Positions 25,364-33,135 of a stretch of DNA of 64,000 nucleotides are shown here, in pieces. The position numbers and the translations under genes were made by a program. Under the pieces are notes generated by a model. It made no database searches. It was given only the letters and a program-made list of their open reading frames with translations, and was not told the origin of the DNA. Every line of letters begins with the position of its first letter. Within the stretch, counting starts at the first letter, position 1. Source of the DNA: Kribbella sp. NBC_01245 (GTDB lineage: Bacteria > Actinomycetota > Actinomycetes > Propionibacteriales > Kribbellaceae); the NCBI RefSeq assembly GCF_036226525.1, contig NZ_CP108487.1, positions 1,302,001 through 1,366,000 of the forward strand. Reading direction: 5' to 3'.

Positions 25364-27060
25364 TGAAGTGCTCCTTCTTCGGCACGGACGACCCATTGGG
25401 CGAAGCGCTCGCCCTCGGACCGCTGGGACAGGTAGTTCCGGGTGACGCGTTCGACGTAATCGGCCAAGTCGGTCGAGGTGACCTTGTGACCGCGCAACTT
25501 GCGGCCGAACCCGGCGTCGAGGCCGAGCCCGCCGCCGAGGTGGACCTGGTAACCGGGGACTTGCTTGCCCTCGGCATCGAGTACGAGCTGGCCCTTGAGG
25601 CCGATGTCCGCGACCTGGATCCGGGCGCAGGAGTTCGGGCAGCCGTTCACGTTGACCGTGATCGGCACGTCCAGCTCGGGGATGCGCTCTTCCATCTCAC
25701 CGATCAGCTCGGCGGCGCGGCCCTTGGTCTCGACGATGGCCAGCTTGCAGAACTCGATCCCCGTGCAGGCCATCGTGTTCCGGCGCCAGGCCGACGGACG
25801 AGCCTGGAAACCCAGACCCGCGAGGGCGGTGACGAGCGACTCGACCTGGGTCTCCTCGACGTCCAGCACCAGGAGCTTCTGCTGGGCCGTCGTACGGATC
25901 CGGTCCGAGCCGTGTGCGGCGACCACGTCGGCGACCTTCGCCAGCGTCGCGCCGTTCACGCGGCCGACGACCGGGGCGACGCCGATGTAGAACTTGCCGT
26001 CCTTCTGCTTGTGCACGCCGATGTGGTCACCCTGTACGGCGGGAACCTCCGGCGCCGGGCCGTCGAGCAGCTTGCGCTTGAGGTACTTCTCCTCGAGCAC
26101 CTCGCGGAACTTCTCCACACCCCAGTCGGCCACCAGGAACTTCAAGCGGGCGCGAGTCCGCAGCCGGCGGTACCCGTAGTCGCGGAAGATGCTGCACACC
26201 CCCCACCAGGCCAGGTGCACCTCCTCCAGCGGCACCCAGACGCCGAGCCGCTTGGCCAGCATCGGGTTCGTCGACAGCCCGCCGCCGACCCAGAGGTCGA
26301 AGCCCGGGCCGTGCTCAGGGTGGTTCACGCCGACGAACGCGACGTCGTTGACCTCGGGCACCACGTCGTGCGAGGGGTGGCCGGTCAGCGCGGTCTTGAA
26401 CTTGCGCGGCAGGTTCGAGAACTCGGGCGAACCGATGTACCGGCTGACGATGTCGTCGATCGCCGGCGTCGGGTCGATGATCTCGTCCGCGGCGATCCCC
26501 GCCACCGGGCTCGCGATGATGATGCGCGGTACGTCGCCACAGGCCTCGGTCGTGTACAGCCCGACGGCCTCCAGCTTCTGCCAGATCGCGGGGATGTCCT
26601 CGACCCGGATCCAGTGCAGCTGAATGTTCTGCCGGTCGGTGATGTCGGCCGTGTCCCGGGCGTACGTCGTAGAGATGTCGGCGATGACCCGGAGCTGCTC
26701 GGTGGTGAGCTGGCCGCCCTCGATCCGGATGCGCAGCATGAAGTACTTGTCGTCCAGCTCTTCCGGCTCCAGGGTCGCGGTCTTACCGCCGTCGATCCCG
26801 GGCTTGCGCTGGGTGTAGAGACCCCACCAGCGGAAGCGGCCGCGCAGGTCCGCCGGGTCGATCGAGTCGAACCCGCGGTGGGCATAGATGTTCTCGATCC
26901 GAGCCCGGACGTTCAGGCCGTCGTCGTTCTTCTTGTTCTCTTCGTTCTTGTTCAGCGGCTCGCGGTAGCCGAGCGCCCACTGACCCTCGCCCTTGCCTTT
27001 GCGCGGGCGTGGTGCTTTAGCGGCGGGATTCCTGGTGGCTGGGGTGGCGCCAGTCGTCAT
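25360..27060 (-). CDS. sir: Ferredoxin-dependent sulfite (nitrite/sulfite) reductase
   Basis: 566 residues with two copies of the ferredoxin-like half-domain and siroheme/[4Fe-4S] ligands in ACTGIEFCKLA and NGCPNSCAR. RDTADITDRQNIQLHW holds the Arg residues that contact siroheme. The operon with cysH, cysD and cysN makes sulfite the likely substrate. AGGA lies 10 nt before the ATG, directly after a small TGTCT-AGACA hairpin. It is the first structural gene of the operon and has a leader of about 270 nt. Confidence 0.93.
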   Translation of the reverse strand: MTTGATPATRNPAAKAPRPRKGKGEGQWALGYREPLNKNEENKKNDDGLNVRARIENIYAHRGFDSIDPADLRGRFRWWGLYTQRKPGIDGGKTATLEPEELDDKYFMLRIRIEGGQLTTEQLRVIADISTTYARDTADITDRQNIQLHWIRVEDIPAIWQKLEAVGLYTTEACGDVPRIIIASPVAGIAADEIIDPTPAIDDIVSRYIGSPEFSNLPRKFKTALTGHPSHDVVPEVNDVAFVGVNHPEHGPGFDLWVGGGLSTNPMLAKRLGVWVPLEEVHLAWWGVCSIFRDYGYRRLRTRARLKFLVADWGVEKFREVLEEKYLKRKLLDGPAPEVPAVQGDHIGVHKQKDGKFYIGVAPVVGRVNGATLAKVADVVAAHGSDRIRTTAQQKLLVLDVEETQVESLVTALAGLGFQARPSAWRRNTMACTGIEFCKLAIVETKGRAAELIGEMEERIPELDVPITVNVNGCPNSCARIQVADIGLKGQLVLDAEGKQVPGYQVHLGGGLGLDAGFGRKLRGHKVTSTDLADYVERVTRNYLSQRSEGERFAQWVVRAEEGALQ

Positions 27061-27168
27061 CCGGAACGGGTCCTTGTCTGCGAAGACAGGTGCGTCCGCG
27101 AGGCGAGCTCGAAACGTCGTCGGTTCGAAGCGGTCTGCGCGAAGCGCACCCAGCGATGATCATCGGTA

Positions 27169-27185
27169 GGCCCTGCGGAGGGGCC
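27169..27185 (-). promoter_or_regulatory. Candidate attenuator hairpin after the leader peptide
   Basis: GGGCC/GGCCC arms (27181-27185 and 27169-27173) with a 7-nt loop begin 10 nt downstream of the leader stop codon. A further 12-bp palindrome CGATGATCATCG lies at 27154-27165. Either could form alternative structures when a ribosome stalls on the leader. Confidence 0.4.
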
Positions 27186-27194
27186 GGGCTGGGG

Positions 27195-27284
27195 TCAGCT
27201 CGAAGGACGACACATGGCACTGCGCATACGCCCGAGGTCGAGATGAATCCGACCTACGAGATGCGGCGTGTGGGCAGCGAACAT
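27195..27284 (-). CDS. Cysteine-containing leader peptide of the sulfate assimilation operon
   Basis: A 29-codon frame from ATG 27284 to TGA 27195 contains LVGRIHLDLGRMRSAMCR near its C-terminus. This matches the pattern of small leader peptides (R-x-H-x-D-L-x-R-x-x-S-A-x-C-R) that precede sulfur-assimilation genes in actinobacteria. The single Cys codon is near the end, as expected if slow decoding of Cys during starvation controls the downstream genes. No ribosome-binding site is evident at the chosen ATG. It ends 134 nt before the sulfite reductase start. Confidence 0.75.
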   Translation of the reverse strand: MFAAHTPHLVGRIHLDLGRMRSAMCRPSS

Positions 27285-27320
27285 GCTGATAAGAGTCGGC
27301 TTGATTGCGCCGTAAAGCAA

Positions 27321-27361
27321 CTGGTCATCCCATTATGTGGGACCAGATCTCATGATATGAG
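27321..27361 (-). promoter_or_regulatory. Promoter/operator region of the sulfate assimilation operon
   Basis: CATAAT on the minus strand (27337-27332) is a good -10 box about 45 nt before the leader peptide. It sits inside an imperfect palindrome with outer arms CTGGT...ACCAG (27321-27346) and next to a 13-bp perfect palindrome CTCATGATATGAG (27349-27361). Both are suited to repressor or activator binding. No convincing -35 box is seen. Confidence 0.5.
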
Positions 27362-27440
27362 CAGATTTCGAGTTTATTCCCAACGACTCAGCCGAATTCA
27401 GTGCTGCGCATCACACCGCTGCGAACAAGCGATCGTGGAC

Positions 27441-28016
27441 TCAGCCGACGGGCTGCCAACCAGGGGGCGGGTCCTCGCCGGTGCGACCATCGACGGCTTC
27501 GCGGAGGAGGTCAGCGTGGCCGGTATGCCGCCCGTACTCCTCGATCAAATCGCAGACGAGTCGTCGCAAACTGGCGTGCTCGCCTTCCGGTGTCGAGACG
27601 TGGGCGGGCTGATCGAGGCCGCCGTCGGCGAGCGCCGCGGCCAGTGTCGCGCGGGAGCGCTCGACCGCGCCGTCCCAGAGGGCGTACAGCCGCTCGGGGG
27701 AGTCGTTGGCGGCTGACTCGAACTCCCAGTCGTTATCGCCGGTCCAGCCGAGGCTGGTCCACGGTTCGCCCACTTGTTCACCGCGGAACTTGGTGGTGAA
27801 GGTGTAGTCCTCCACGGCTGCCAGGTGTTTGAGCAGGCCGCCGATCGTCAGCCTCGAGGCGCCGATGCGGGTCTGCAGCCCGGCCGCGTCGAGGTCGTCG
27901 GCCTTCCAGCGGAAGGTGAACCGCAGCCGGTCGAGCGCGCCGGCGAGGTGCTCGGCCTCCGTGCCGGCAAATGGTGGTTCCCATGGGATGTCGGCTGGTG
28001 GTTCCCAAAGTGTCAT
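27441..28016 (-). CDS. DinB-superfamily protein (DUF664)
   Basis: 191 residues. The opening MTLWEPPADIPWEPPFAGTE continues into EHLAGALDRLRFTFRWKA, and GLLKHLAAVEDYTFT, YALWDGAVERSR and EEYGRHTGHADLLRE (the last two His residues usually bind metal) are diagnostic for the DUF664 branch of the DinB four-helix fold. Members include thiol-dependent transferases, but the reaction here is unknown. ATG at 28016 is preferred; ATG at 28040 is possible. Confidence 0.85.
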   Translation of the reverse strand: MTLWEPPADIPWEPPFAGTEAEHLAGALDRLRFTFRWKADDLDAAGLQTRIGASRLTIGGLLKHLAAVEDYTFTTKFRGEQVGEPWTSLGWTGDNDWEFESAANDSPERLYALWDGAVERSRATLAAALADGGLDQPAHVSTPEGEHASLRRLVCDLIEEYGRHTGHADLLREAVDGRTGEDPPPGWQPVG

Positions 28017-28101
28017 GCCGAAAACCGTATCTCCGGCCATGGACAGTTTTCGGTGCCGCTGCTCTTGCCGGGGCGGCGGGGAGGCCTTAGCGTTCCGATC
28101 G

Positions 28102-28118
28102 TTAGGAAAGTTTCCTAA
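28102..28118 (+). promoter_or_regulatory. 17-bp perfect palindrome (operator) before the GH9 gene
   Basis: TTAGGAAAGTTTCCTAA (28102-28118) is perfectly symmetrical around a central G and ends 22 nt before the GTG start. Similar TTAGGAAA/TTTCCTAA dyads precede secreted glycoside hydrolase genes in actinobacteria, as far as I recall. A carbohydrate-responsive repressor is the likely ligand. Confidence 0.65.
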
Positions 28119-28140
28119 TAGTTCGAGAAGGAGCGCGGTT

Positions 28141-30066
28141 GTGAGATCGTCTCGCCGGGTTGTGCTGGCCACGTTGGCCGTCTGTTCGTCCATAGCCGGT
28201 ACCGCGGTCGTGGTGGGGTCCACCGCCGGTGCCACCGAGACCGACGGCGCCATGCAGGACGCCGTCACGATGCAGGATGCGGTCACGATGCAGGACGCGG
28301 TGACACCGCTGGTCCGGGTCGATCAGCTCGGGTTCGGGGTCGGCGAGGCGAAGTGGGCGTACCTGATGAGCCCGCAGGCCGCCGCGGGCAAGCCGTTCAC
28401 GGTCCGGGATCGCCAGGGCCGGCAGGTCCTGACCGGTCGCGCCGGGGCCGACCTGGGCAAATGGAACGACGCCTACCAACACGTGTACGCCCTTGATTTA
28501 AAGGCATTGCGCCTCCCCGGCACCTACACCGTCGACGTCGGCGGCATCACCTCGCCGGCGTTCCAGGTCGGTGGCCCGCGGATGTTCCGGAAGGCCGCGG
28601 ACAAGGCGATCACGTTCTTCGCCTCACAGCGCGACGGGCTCAACGTCGTACCGGGGGATCTCGATCGGAAGCCGTCGCACCTGACGGACAAGGCCGCGCA
28701 GGTGTACGAGTTGCCGGTCTTCGCCGGGGATGACACGGACGTGACGGTTGGCGAGCTCAAGCCGATCGCCGGTCAGACCGCGGACGTCGAAGGCGGCTGG
28801 TTCGACGCGGGGGACTACCTCAAGTTCACGCACATCGCGGCGTACACGGACACGATGTTGTGGGCCTCTGCTCGCGACGCTCGGCACGCTGACGCCAAGG
28901 TGGTGCGCGAGGCGCGGCACGGGCTCGACTGGCTCGACAAGATGTGGGACGAGAAGACCCGCACGCTCTACATCCAGGTCGGCGTGGGCACCGGCAACAC
29001 CGAGGGCACGTTCGTCGGCGATCACGACATCTGGCGCCTGCCCGAGGAGGACGACGCCGACAACGAGCCGGCACACCGCTTCCTGAAGAACCGGCCCGTC
29101 TTCCGTGCGGCGGCGCCCGGCGAGAAGATCAGCCCGAACATCGCGGGCCGCATGGCCGCCGCCTTCGCGATCGCGGCCCAGGTCGAGCCGGACCGGGTCA
29201 AGGCGCGCCGCCACCTCACCACCGCCGCCCAGATCTACGCGCAGGCGCAGACGACCGGTGTGACCCAGCTGATGACGTCGCTGCCGTTCGCGTTCTACCC
29301 CGAGAGCGCCTGGCGGGATGACCTCGAGTTGGGCGCGGCCGAGTTGGCGCTGGCCGGGAAGCGCCTCGGCGATCCCCGGTCGAAGGTCTGGCTGGGACAG
29401 GCCAGGCATTGGGCCGGGCAGTACCTCGCGCACGAGAAGGGCGACACCCTCAACCTGTACGACGTGAGCGCGCTCGCGCATGCCGACCTCACCCGCGCGA
29501 TCCGGGCCCACGGTGGTACGGCCGCCTCGACGCGCGACCTGGTCGGCGATATCAAGGCCCAGCTCGACCGGGGTCTCGCCAAGGCGACCAAGGACCCGTT
29601 CCAGGCGGGTGCGGCGTACGACGAGTTCGACTCCGTGCCGCACGCCTTCGGCCTGTCCGCGACGAGCGACCTGTACCGCAAGGTCACGGGCGATCGCCGG
29701 TACGAGGCGTTCGGCACCCAGCAGCGCAACTGGTCGCTCGGCGCGAACGCCTGGGGTACGTCGTTCATGGTCGGCGTCGGTACGTCGTACGAGCGCTGCC
29801 CGCATCACCAGATCGCGAACATCCAGGGCAAAACCGCCGTCGGCGCGGTGGTCAACGGGCCGAACAGCGAGGGCCTGTTCGCGGATGGCCTCGGTGACAA
29901 CCTGGATCGGATGAACCCGTGCCCTGCGGACGGCATCGACCGCAACGAACAGTTCACCGGCCGCGGCTCCCGCTATGTCGACGACGTCCGCTCGTGGCAG
30001 ACGTCCGAACCCGCCGACGACTTCGCCGCCATCGCGGCGTACGCCTTGACGCTCGATGGGAAGTAA
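28141..30066 (+). CDS. Secreted glycoside hydrolase family 9 protein (endoglucanase/glucosidase type)
   Basis: 641 residues. Signal peptide, then a threefold MQDAVT repeat (residues 38-55), an N-terminal Ig-like domain of the CelD_N kind (about 57-144), and an (alpha/alpha)6 catalytic domain. GGWFDAGDYLKFT carries the two conserved Asp (222, 225). YVDDVRSWQTSEPADDFAAIA corresponds to the GH9 acid region with the catalytic Glu, although the usual Asn after it is Ala. It acts on beta-1,4-glucans or related oligosaccharides. AGGAG lies 9 nt before the GTG at 28141. Confidence 0.92.
   Translation: MRSSRRVVLATLAVCSSIAGTAVVVGSTAGATETDGAMQDAVTMQDAVTMQDAVTPLVRVDQLGFGVGEAKWAYLMSPQAAAGKPFTVRDRQGRQVLTGRAGADLGKWNDAYQHVYALDLKALRLPGTYTVDVGGITSPAFQVGGPRMFRKAADKAITFFASQRDGLNVVPGDLDRKPSHLTDKAAQVYELPVFAGDDTDVTVGELKPIAGQTADVEGGWFDAGDYLKFTHIAAYTDTMLWASARDARHADAKVVREARHGLDWLDKMWDEKTRTLYIQVGVGTGNTEGTFVGDHDIWRLPEEDDADNEPAHRFLKNRPVFRAAAPGEKISPNIAGRMAAAFAIAAQVEPDRVKARRHLTTAAQIYAQAQTTGVTQLMTSLPFAFYPESAWRDDLELGAAELALAGKRLGDPRSKVWLGQARHWAGQYLAHEKGDTLNLYDVSALAHADLTRAIRAHGGTAASTRDLVGDIKAQLDRGLAKATKDPFQAGAAYDEFDSVPHAFGLSATSDLYRKVTGDRRYEAFGTQQRNWSLGANAWGTSFMVGVGTSYERCPHHQIANIQGKTAVGAVVNGPNSEGLFADGLGDNLDRMNPCPADGIDRNEQFTGRGSRYVDDVRSWQTSEPADDFAAIAAYALTLDGK
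28252..28305 (+). repeat. 18-bp tandem repeat, three copies, coding for MQDAVT
   Basis: ATGCAGGACGCCGTCACG and two slightly diverged copies run in frame at 28252-28269, 28270-28287 and 28288-28305, just after the signal peptide of the GH9 protein. Third-position differences show it is not a very recent duplication. Confidence 0.9.
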
Positions 30067-30156
30067 TTCACGGATTGGTTGACTGATCAGTGGGTAAGGT
30101 CCAGGACTGCTCCGGCCAACCGGTCGGGGCAGTCCTGTCTGATGTGGGGGAACAGC

Positions 30157-30855
30157 ATGCGCTGGAAGTCCTTGTTCGTCGTCGCCGGCCTGGTGGGTAG
30201 CGCTCTCGTGGTCAGCGCGCCGATGGCCCAGGCCGCAACGACGAACGCCGCTGCACCAGCCGCCGGGCGTTGCAGCCTCGTCCCACCGACCCGCCTAGTC
30301 ATCTCGGCGCCGTACCGCGCGGTCACTCTTCGCGTCGGATCCGACTGCGTCGCCGGAGGTTGGGACAACGCCGGCTGGACCAGCTATCACCCGACCAGGG
30401 GAGTGCAGGAGGTCGCCTACTTCTTCCGCACGTCGACCACCATGGTCATGGATCTCTACGACTACGCGGACCTCGGCCGCTGGACGTGGCGCCCGAACGG
30501 CGCCTACGACACCAACAACCTCCCGATGACCCAGAACAGCCCGTACAGCGACGTCAAGGTCGGCTCCTGGGCCGGCCTGACCGCCTCCCGCAGCGGCTCA
30601 AAGGTCACCTTGAACGTATCCGCCGCCCGCTACGCCACCAGCCTCAACAAGTTCATCCCCTACACCGCCGCCATCGGCCAACTCCAGTACAAGGCCCCCG
30701 GCGCCACCACCTGGATCGCCCTCAAGTCGGTCAAAACCACCTCAACCGGCAAATACACCTACGCCTACACCTCAGCCGCCGCCCGCGACTACCGCGTCTA
30801 CTTCCCAGCCACCGGCCTCATCTGGAACGCCGCCAGCACCACCATCCGCAAGTAG
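30157..30855 (+). CDS. Secreted protein of unknown function, full-length copy
   Basis: 232 residues. Signal peptide MRWKSLFVVAGLVGSALVVS to about QAA (residue 25). The mature part has two all-beta-looking halves: one with TRLVISAPYRAVTLRV and DLGRWTWRP, and one with SGSKVTLNVSAARYAT, GQLQYKAPGATTWIALKSV and TGKYTYAY. The second half resembles Ig-like or surface-adhesion modules, but I do not recognise the family. GGGGGAA precedes the ATG at 30157. A shortened paralogue follows. Confidence 0.75.
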   Translation: MRWKSLFVVAGLVGSALVVSAPMAQAATTNAAAPAAGRCSLVPPTRLVISAPYRAVTLRVGSDCVAGGWDNAGWTSYHPTRGVQEVAYFFRTSTTMVMDLYDYADLGRWTWRPNGAYDTNNLPMTQNSPYSDVKVGSWAGLTASRSGSKVTLNVSAARYATSLNKFIPYTAAIGQLQYKAPGATTWIALKSVKTTSTGKYTYAYTSAAARDYRVYFPATGLIWNAASTTIRK

Positions 30856-30871
30856 CCCCCCGCACATCACG

Positions 30872-30915
30872 AAGGCGTCGGTTCGGGACCACTGGTCTCG
30901 GACCGACGCCCTTTC
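30872..30915 (+). terminator. Terminator hairpin between the two secreted paralogues
   Basis: GGCGTCGGT (30874-30882) pairs with ACCGACGCC (30902-30910), extended by AAGG/CCTT, followed by CTTTCT. Confidence 0.8.
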
Positions 30916-30939
30916 TACCAACAGTAGATGTAACGCTGC

Positions 30940-31536
30940 GTGGTCGATTCCGATGTAGCGGGCAGGGTTGGGGAACGGGTGGTCATCTCGACGCCATATC
31001 GAGCCATCACCCTCCGCCTAGACAGCAACTGCGCGGCTGCGGGTACGTCGTATGCGGCCTGGGACGCCTACCACGCGACCGGAGGCTGGCAGCACATTGC
31101 GATCTTCGACAACACGTCGTCGGACGTTTGGGATCTGTACGACTGGGAGCAGCTGGGGCGCTGGACGTGGCGTCCTGGTGGCGCCTGGGACCACAGCTAC
31201 AACGATGTGTGGCAGAACCAGCCGTACAGCGACATCAAGATCGGCTCGTGGGCCGGCGTGACGCCGACGCGGTCGGGCGCGAAGGTGACGCTCAACGTGT
31301 CAGCGGCGCGGTATGCGGTCAGCCTCAGGAAGTTCGTCCCGTCCGCGGCGGCTGTTGGGCAGTTGCAGTACAAGGCGCCCGGCGCGACCAAGTGGATCGC
31401 GCTCAAGTCGGTCAAGACCAGCTCGACCGGCAAGTACACCTACGCCTACACGTCGACGGCAATTCGCGACTACCGCGTGTACTTCCCGGCGACCAACGTG
31501 ATCTGGAATGCCGCCAGCGCGACTGTCCGCAAATAG
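30940..31536 (+). pseudogene. 5'-truncated paralogue of the preceding secreted protein
   Basis: The open frame aligns with the upstream protein from its VVISTPYRAITLRL segment to the end and is closely similar in the C-terminal half (GQLQYKAPGATKWIALKSVK). It has no signal peptide, no ribosome-binding site and no promoter, and begins only about 25 nt after the upstream terminator. The N-terminal export signal seems to have been lost, so it is probably not a working secreted protein, although the frame itself is intact. Confidence 0.65.
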
Positions 31537-31537
31537 A

Positions 31538-31565
31538 GAACGGCCCGGGATCAGCCGGGCCGTTC
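31538..31565. terminator. Bidirectional hairpin between the truncated paralogue and glyA
   Basis: GAACGGCCCGG (31538-31548) pairs with CCGGGCCGTTC (31555-31565), 10 nt from the glyA stop on the other strand. Confidence 0.85.
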
Positions 31566-31575
31566 CACTAATGCG

Positions 31576-33024
31576 TCAGTTGAGGTCGAGGCCCGGGTAG
31601 AGCGGGTGGACGTCGAGCAACTCGGAGGCGGCGGCGCGGGTCTTGTCGGCGACGCCGTCGGCCAGGACGTACTTGGCCTTTGACGGTGCGCCCGCGGCGG
31701 TGTTGGTCGGGGTCGTCGCGGACAGGACGTCCACGATGAGCTCGGCCACGCGGTCGAAGTCGTCCGCGCCGAAGCCGCGCGAGGTCAGCGCGGGCGTGCC
31801 GATCCGGACGCCCGAGGTGTACCAGGCGCCGTTCGGGTCACGCGGTACGGCGTTGCGGTTGGTGACGATGCCCGCGTCGAGCAGGGCCGACTCGGCCTGC
31901 CGACCGGTGATGCCGTACGACGAGACGTCCAGCAGCACGAGGTGGTTCTCGGTGCCATCGGTGACGATCTTCGTGCCGCGCTTCATCAGGCCCTCGGCGA
32001 GCGAGACGGCGTTGTCCGCGACGTTCTGCGCGTACGTCTGGAAGGACGGCTGCTTCGCCTCGGCGAGCGCGACGGCCTTGGCCGCCATCACGTGGCTGAG
32101 CGGACCGCCGAGCACCATCGGGCAACCACGGTCCACCGCGTCGGCGTACTCCGGCTGGCAGAGCACCATGCCGCCACGCGGGCCGCGCAGCGACTTGTGC
32201 GTGGTCGTGGTGGTGACGTGGGCGTGCGGTACCGGGTCGAAGTCGCCGGTGAAGACCTTGCCTGCGACCAGACCGGCGAAGTGCGCCATGTCGACCATCA
32301 AGGTGGCGCCGACCTCGTCCGCGATCTCGCGCATCTTGGCGAAGTCGACCTTGCGCGGGTAGGCCGAGTAGCCCGCCATCAGGATCAGCGGCTTGAACTC
32401 GCGGGCCAGCCGGGCGACCTCGTCGTAGTCGAGCAGACCCGTCTCGGTGTCCGTGCCGTACGACGTCTGGTGGAACATCTTGCCGGAGATGTTCGGGCGG
32501 AACCCGTGGGTGAGGTGACCACCCGCGTCGAGCGACATGCCGAGCATCTTCTGGTCGCCGAGCGCCTTGCGCAGCTTGGCCCAGTCCTCGTCGGACAGGT
32601 CGTTCACGTGCTTCGCGCCGGCCTCGGCCAGGGCCGGGGACTCGATCCGCTGAGCCAGGATCGCCCAGAAGGCGACCAGGTTCGCGTCGATGCCGGAGTG
32701 CGGCTGGACGTACGCGTGCGGGGCGCCGAACAGGTCCTTCGCGTGGTCTGCGGCGAGCTGCTCGATGGTGTCGACGTTCTGGCAGCCGGCGTAGAAGCGG
32801 TGGCCGACGGTGCCCTCGGCGTACTTGTCCGAGAACCAGTTGCCCATCGTCAGCAGCACGGCCGGGGAGGCGTAGTTCTCACTGGCGATCAGCTTGAGCG
32901 AGGCCCGCTGATCGGCCAGCTCGGAGCGGATGGCGCCGGCCACGGTGGGTTCGACCGCGCCGATCACCTCCAGCGCGTTCTTGTAGGCCGCGGATGCGGC
33001 GGAGGCGTCGAACGATTGCGTCAT
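31576..33024 (-). CDS. glyA: Serine hydroxymethyltransferase
   Basis: 482 residues, somewhat longer than usual for bacterial GlyA. The PLP-binding lysine is in [15 protein letters not shown], and [12 protein letters not shown] plus [13 protein letters not shown] form the active site. It converts serine and tetrahydrofolate to glycine and 5,10-methylene-tetrahydrofolate. ATG at 33024 is chosen because homology starts with the [12 protein letters not shown] region and CTGGAG precedes it. A ZTP riboswitch lies in the leader, tying expression to folate and purine status. Confidence 0.96.
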   Translation of the reverse strand: MTQSFDASAASAAYKNALEVIGAVEPTVAGAIRSELADQRASLKLIASENYASPAVLLTMGNWFSDKYAEGTVGHRFYAGCQNVDTIEQLAADHAKDLFGAPHAYVQPHSGIDANLVAFWAILAQRIESPALAEAGAKHVNDLSDEDWAKLRKALGDQKMLGMSLDAGGHLTHGFRPNISGKMFHQTSYGTDTETGLLDYDEVARLAREFKPLILMAGYSAYPRKVDFAKMREIADEVGATLMVDMAHFAGLVAGKVFTGDFDPVPHAHVTTTTTHKSLRGPRGGMVLCQPEYADAVDRGCPMVLGGPLSHVMAAKAVALAEAKQPSFQTYAQNVADNAVSLAEGLMKRGTKIVTDGTENHLVLLDVSSYGITGRQAESALLDAGIVTNRNAVPRDPNGAWYTSGVRIGTPALTSRGFGADDFDRVAELIVDVLSATTPTNTAAGAPSKAKYVLADGVADKTRAAASELLDVHPLYPGLDLN

Positions 33025-33052
33025 TGCTCGTCTCCAGAAGTGTGTGCATGGC

Positions 33053-33132
33053 GTGGCACCCAGGCGCGCGGTGCCGACAGGTTCTCGCTCCCCGGTGGTC
33101 GATCCCACCCAAGCGCCAGTCGCGACGGACCG
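33053..33132 (-). ncRNA. ZTP (ZMP/pfl) riboswitch upstream of glyA
   Basis: On the minus strand the leader reads CGCGACTGGCG, then GGTGGGATCGACCACCGGGG and AGCGAG, and after a linker CCGCGCGCCTGGGT. These are the conserved blocks of the pfl motif in correct order: the GACUGGCG start, the hairpin followed by CCGGGGAGC, and the distal CCGCCUGGGC block. The gene it precedes (glyA) is one of its standard targets. It senses ZTP/ZMP, signals of low 10-formyl-tetrahydrofolate. A TAGGCT -10 box lies at 33138-33133. Confidence 0.92.
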
Positions 33133-33135
33133 AGC

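Noticed and set aside
25024..27159. A 711-codon plus-strand open frame over the cys operon
   Set aside because: It is antisense to sir, the zinc-ribbon gene and cysH, has no ribosome-binding site, and its composition is that of a reverse-frame shadow.
30270..31571. A 433-codon frame spanning both secreted paralogues
   Set aside because: It crosses a strong terminator and is in another frame from the conserved protein sequence shared by the paralogues.
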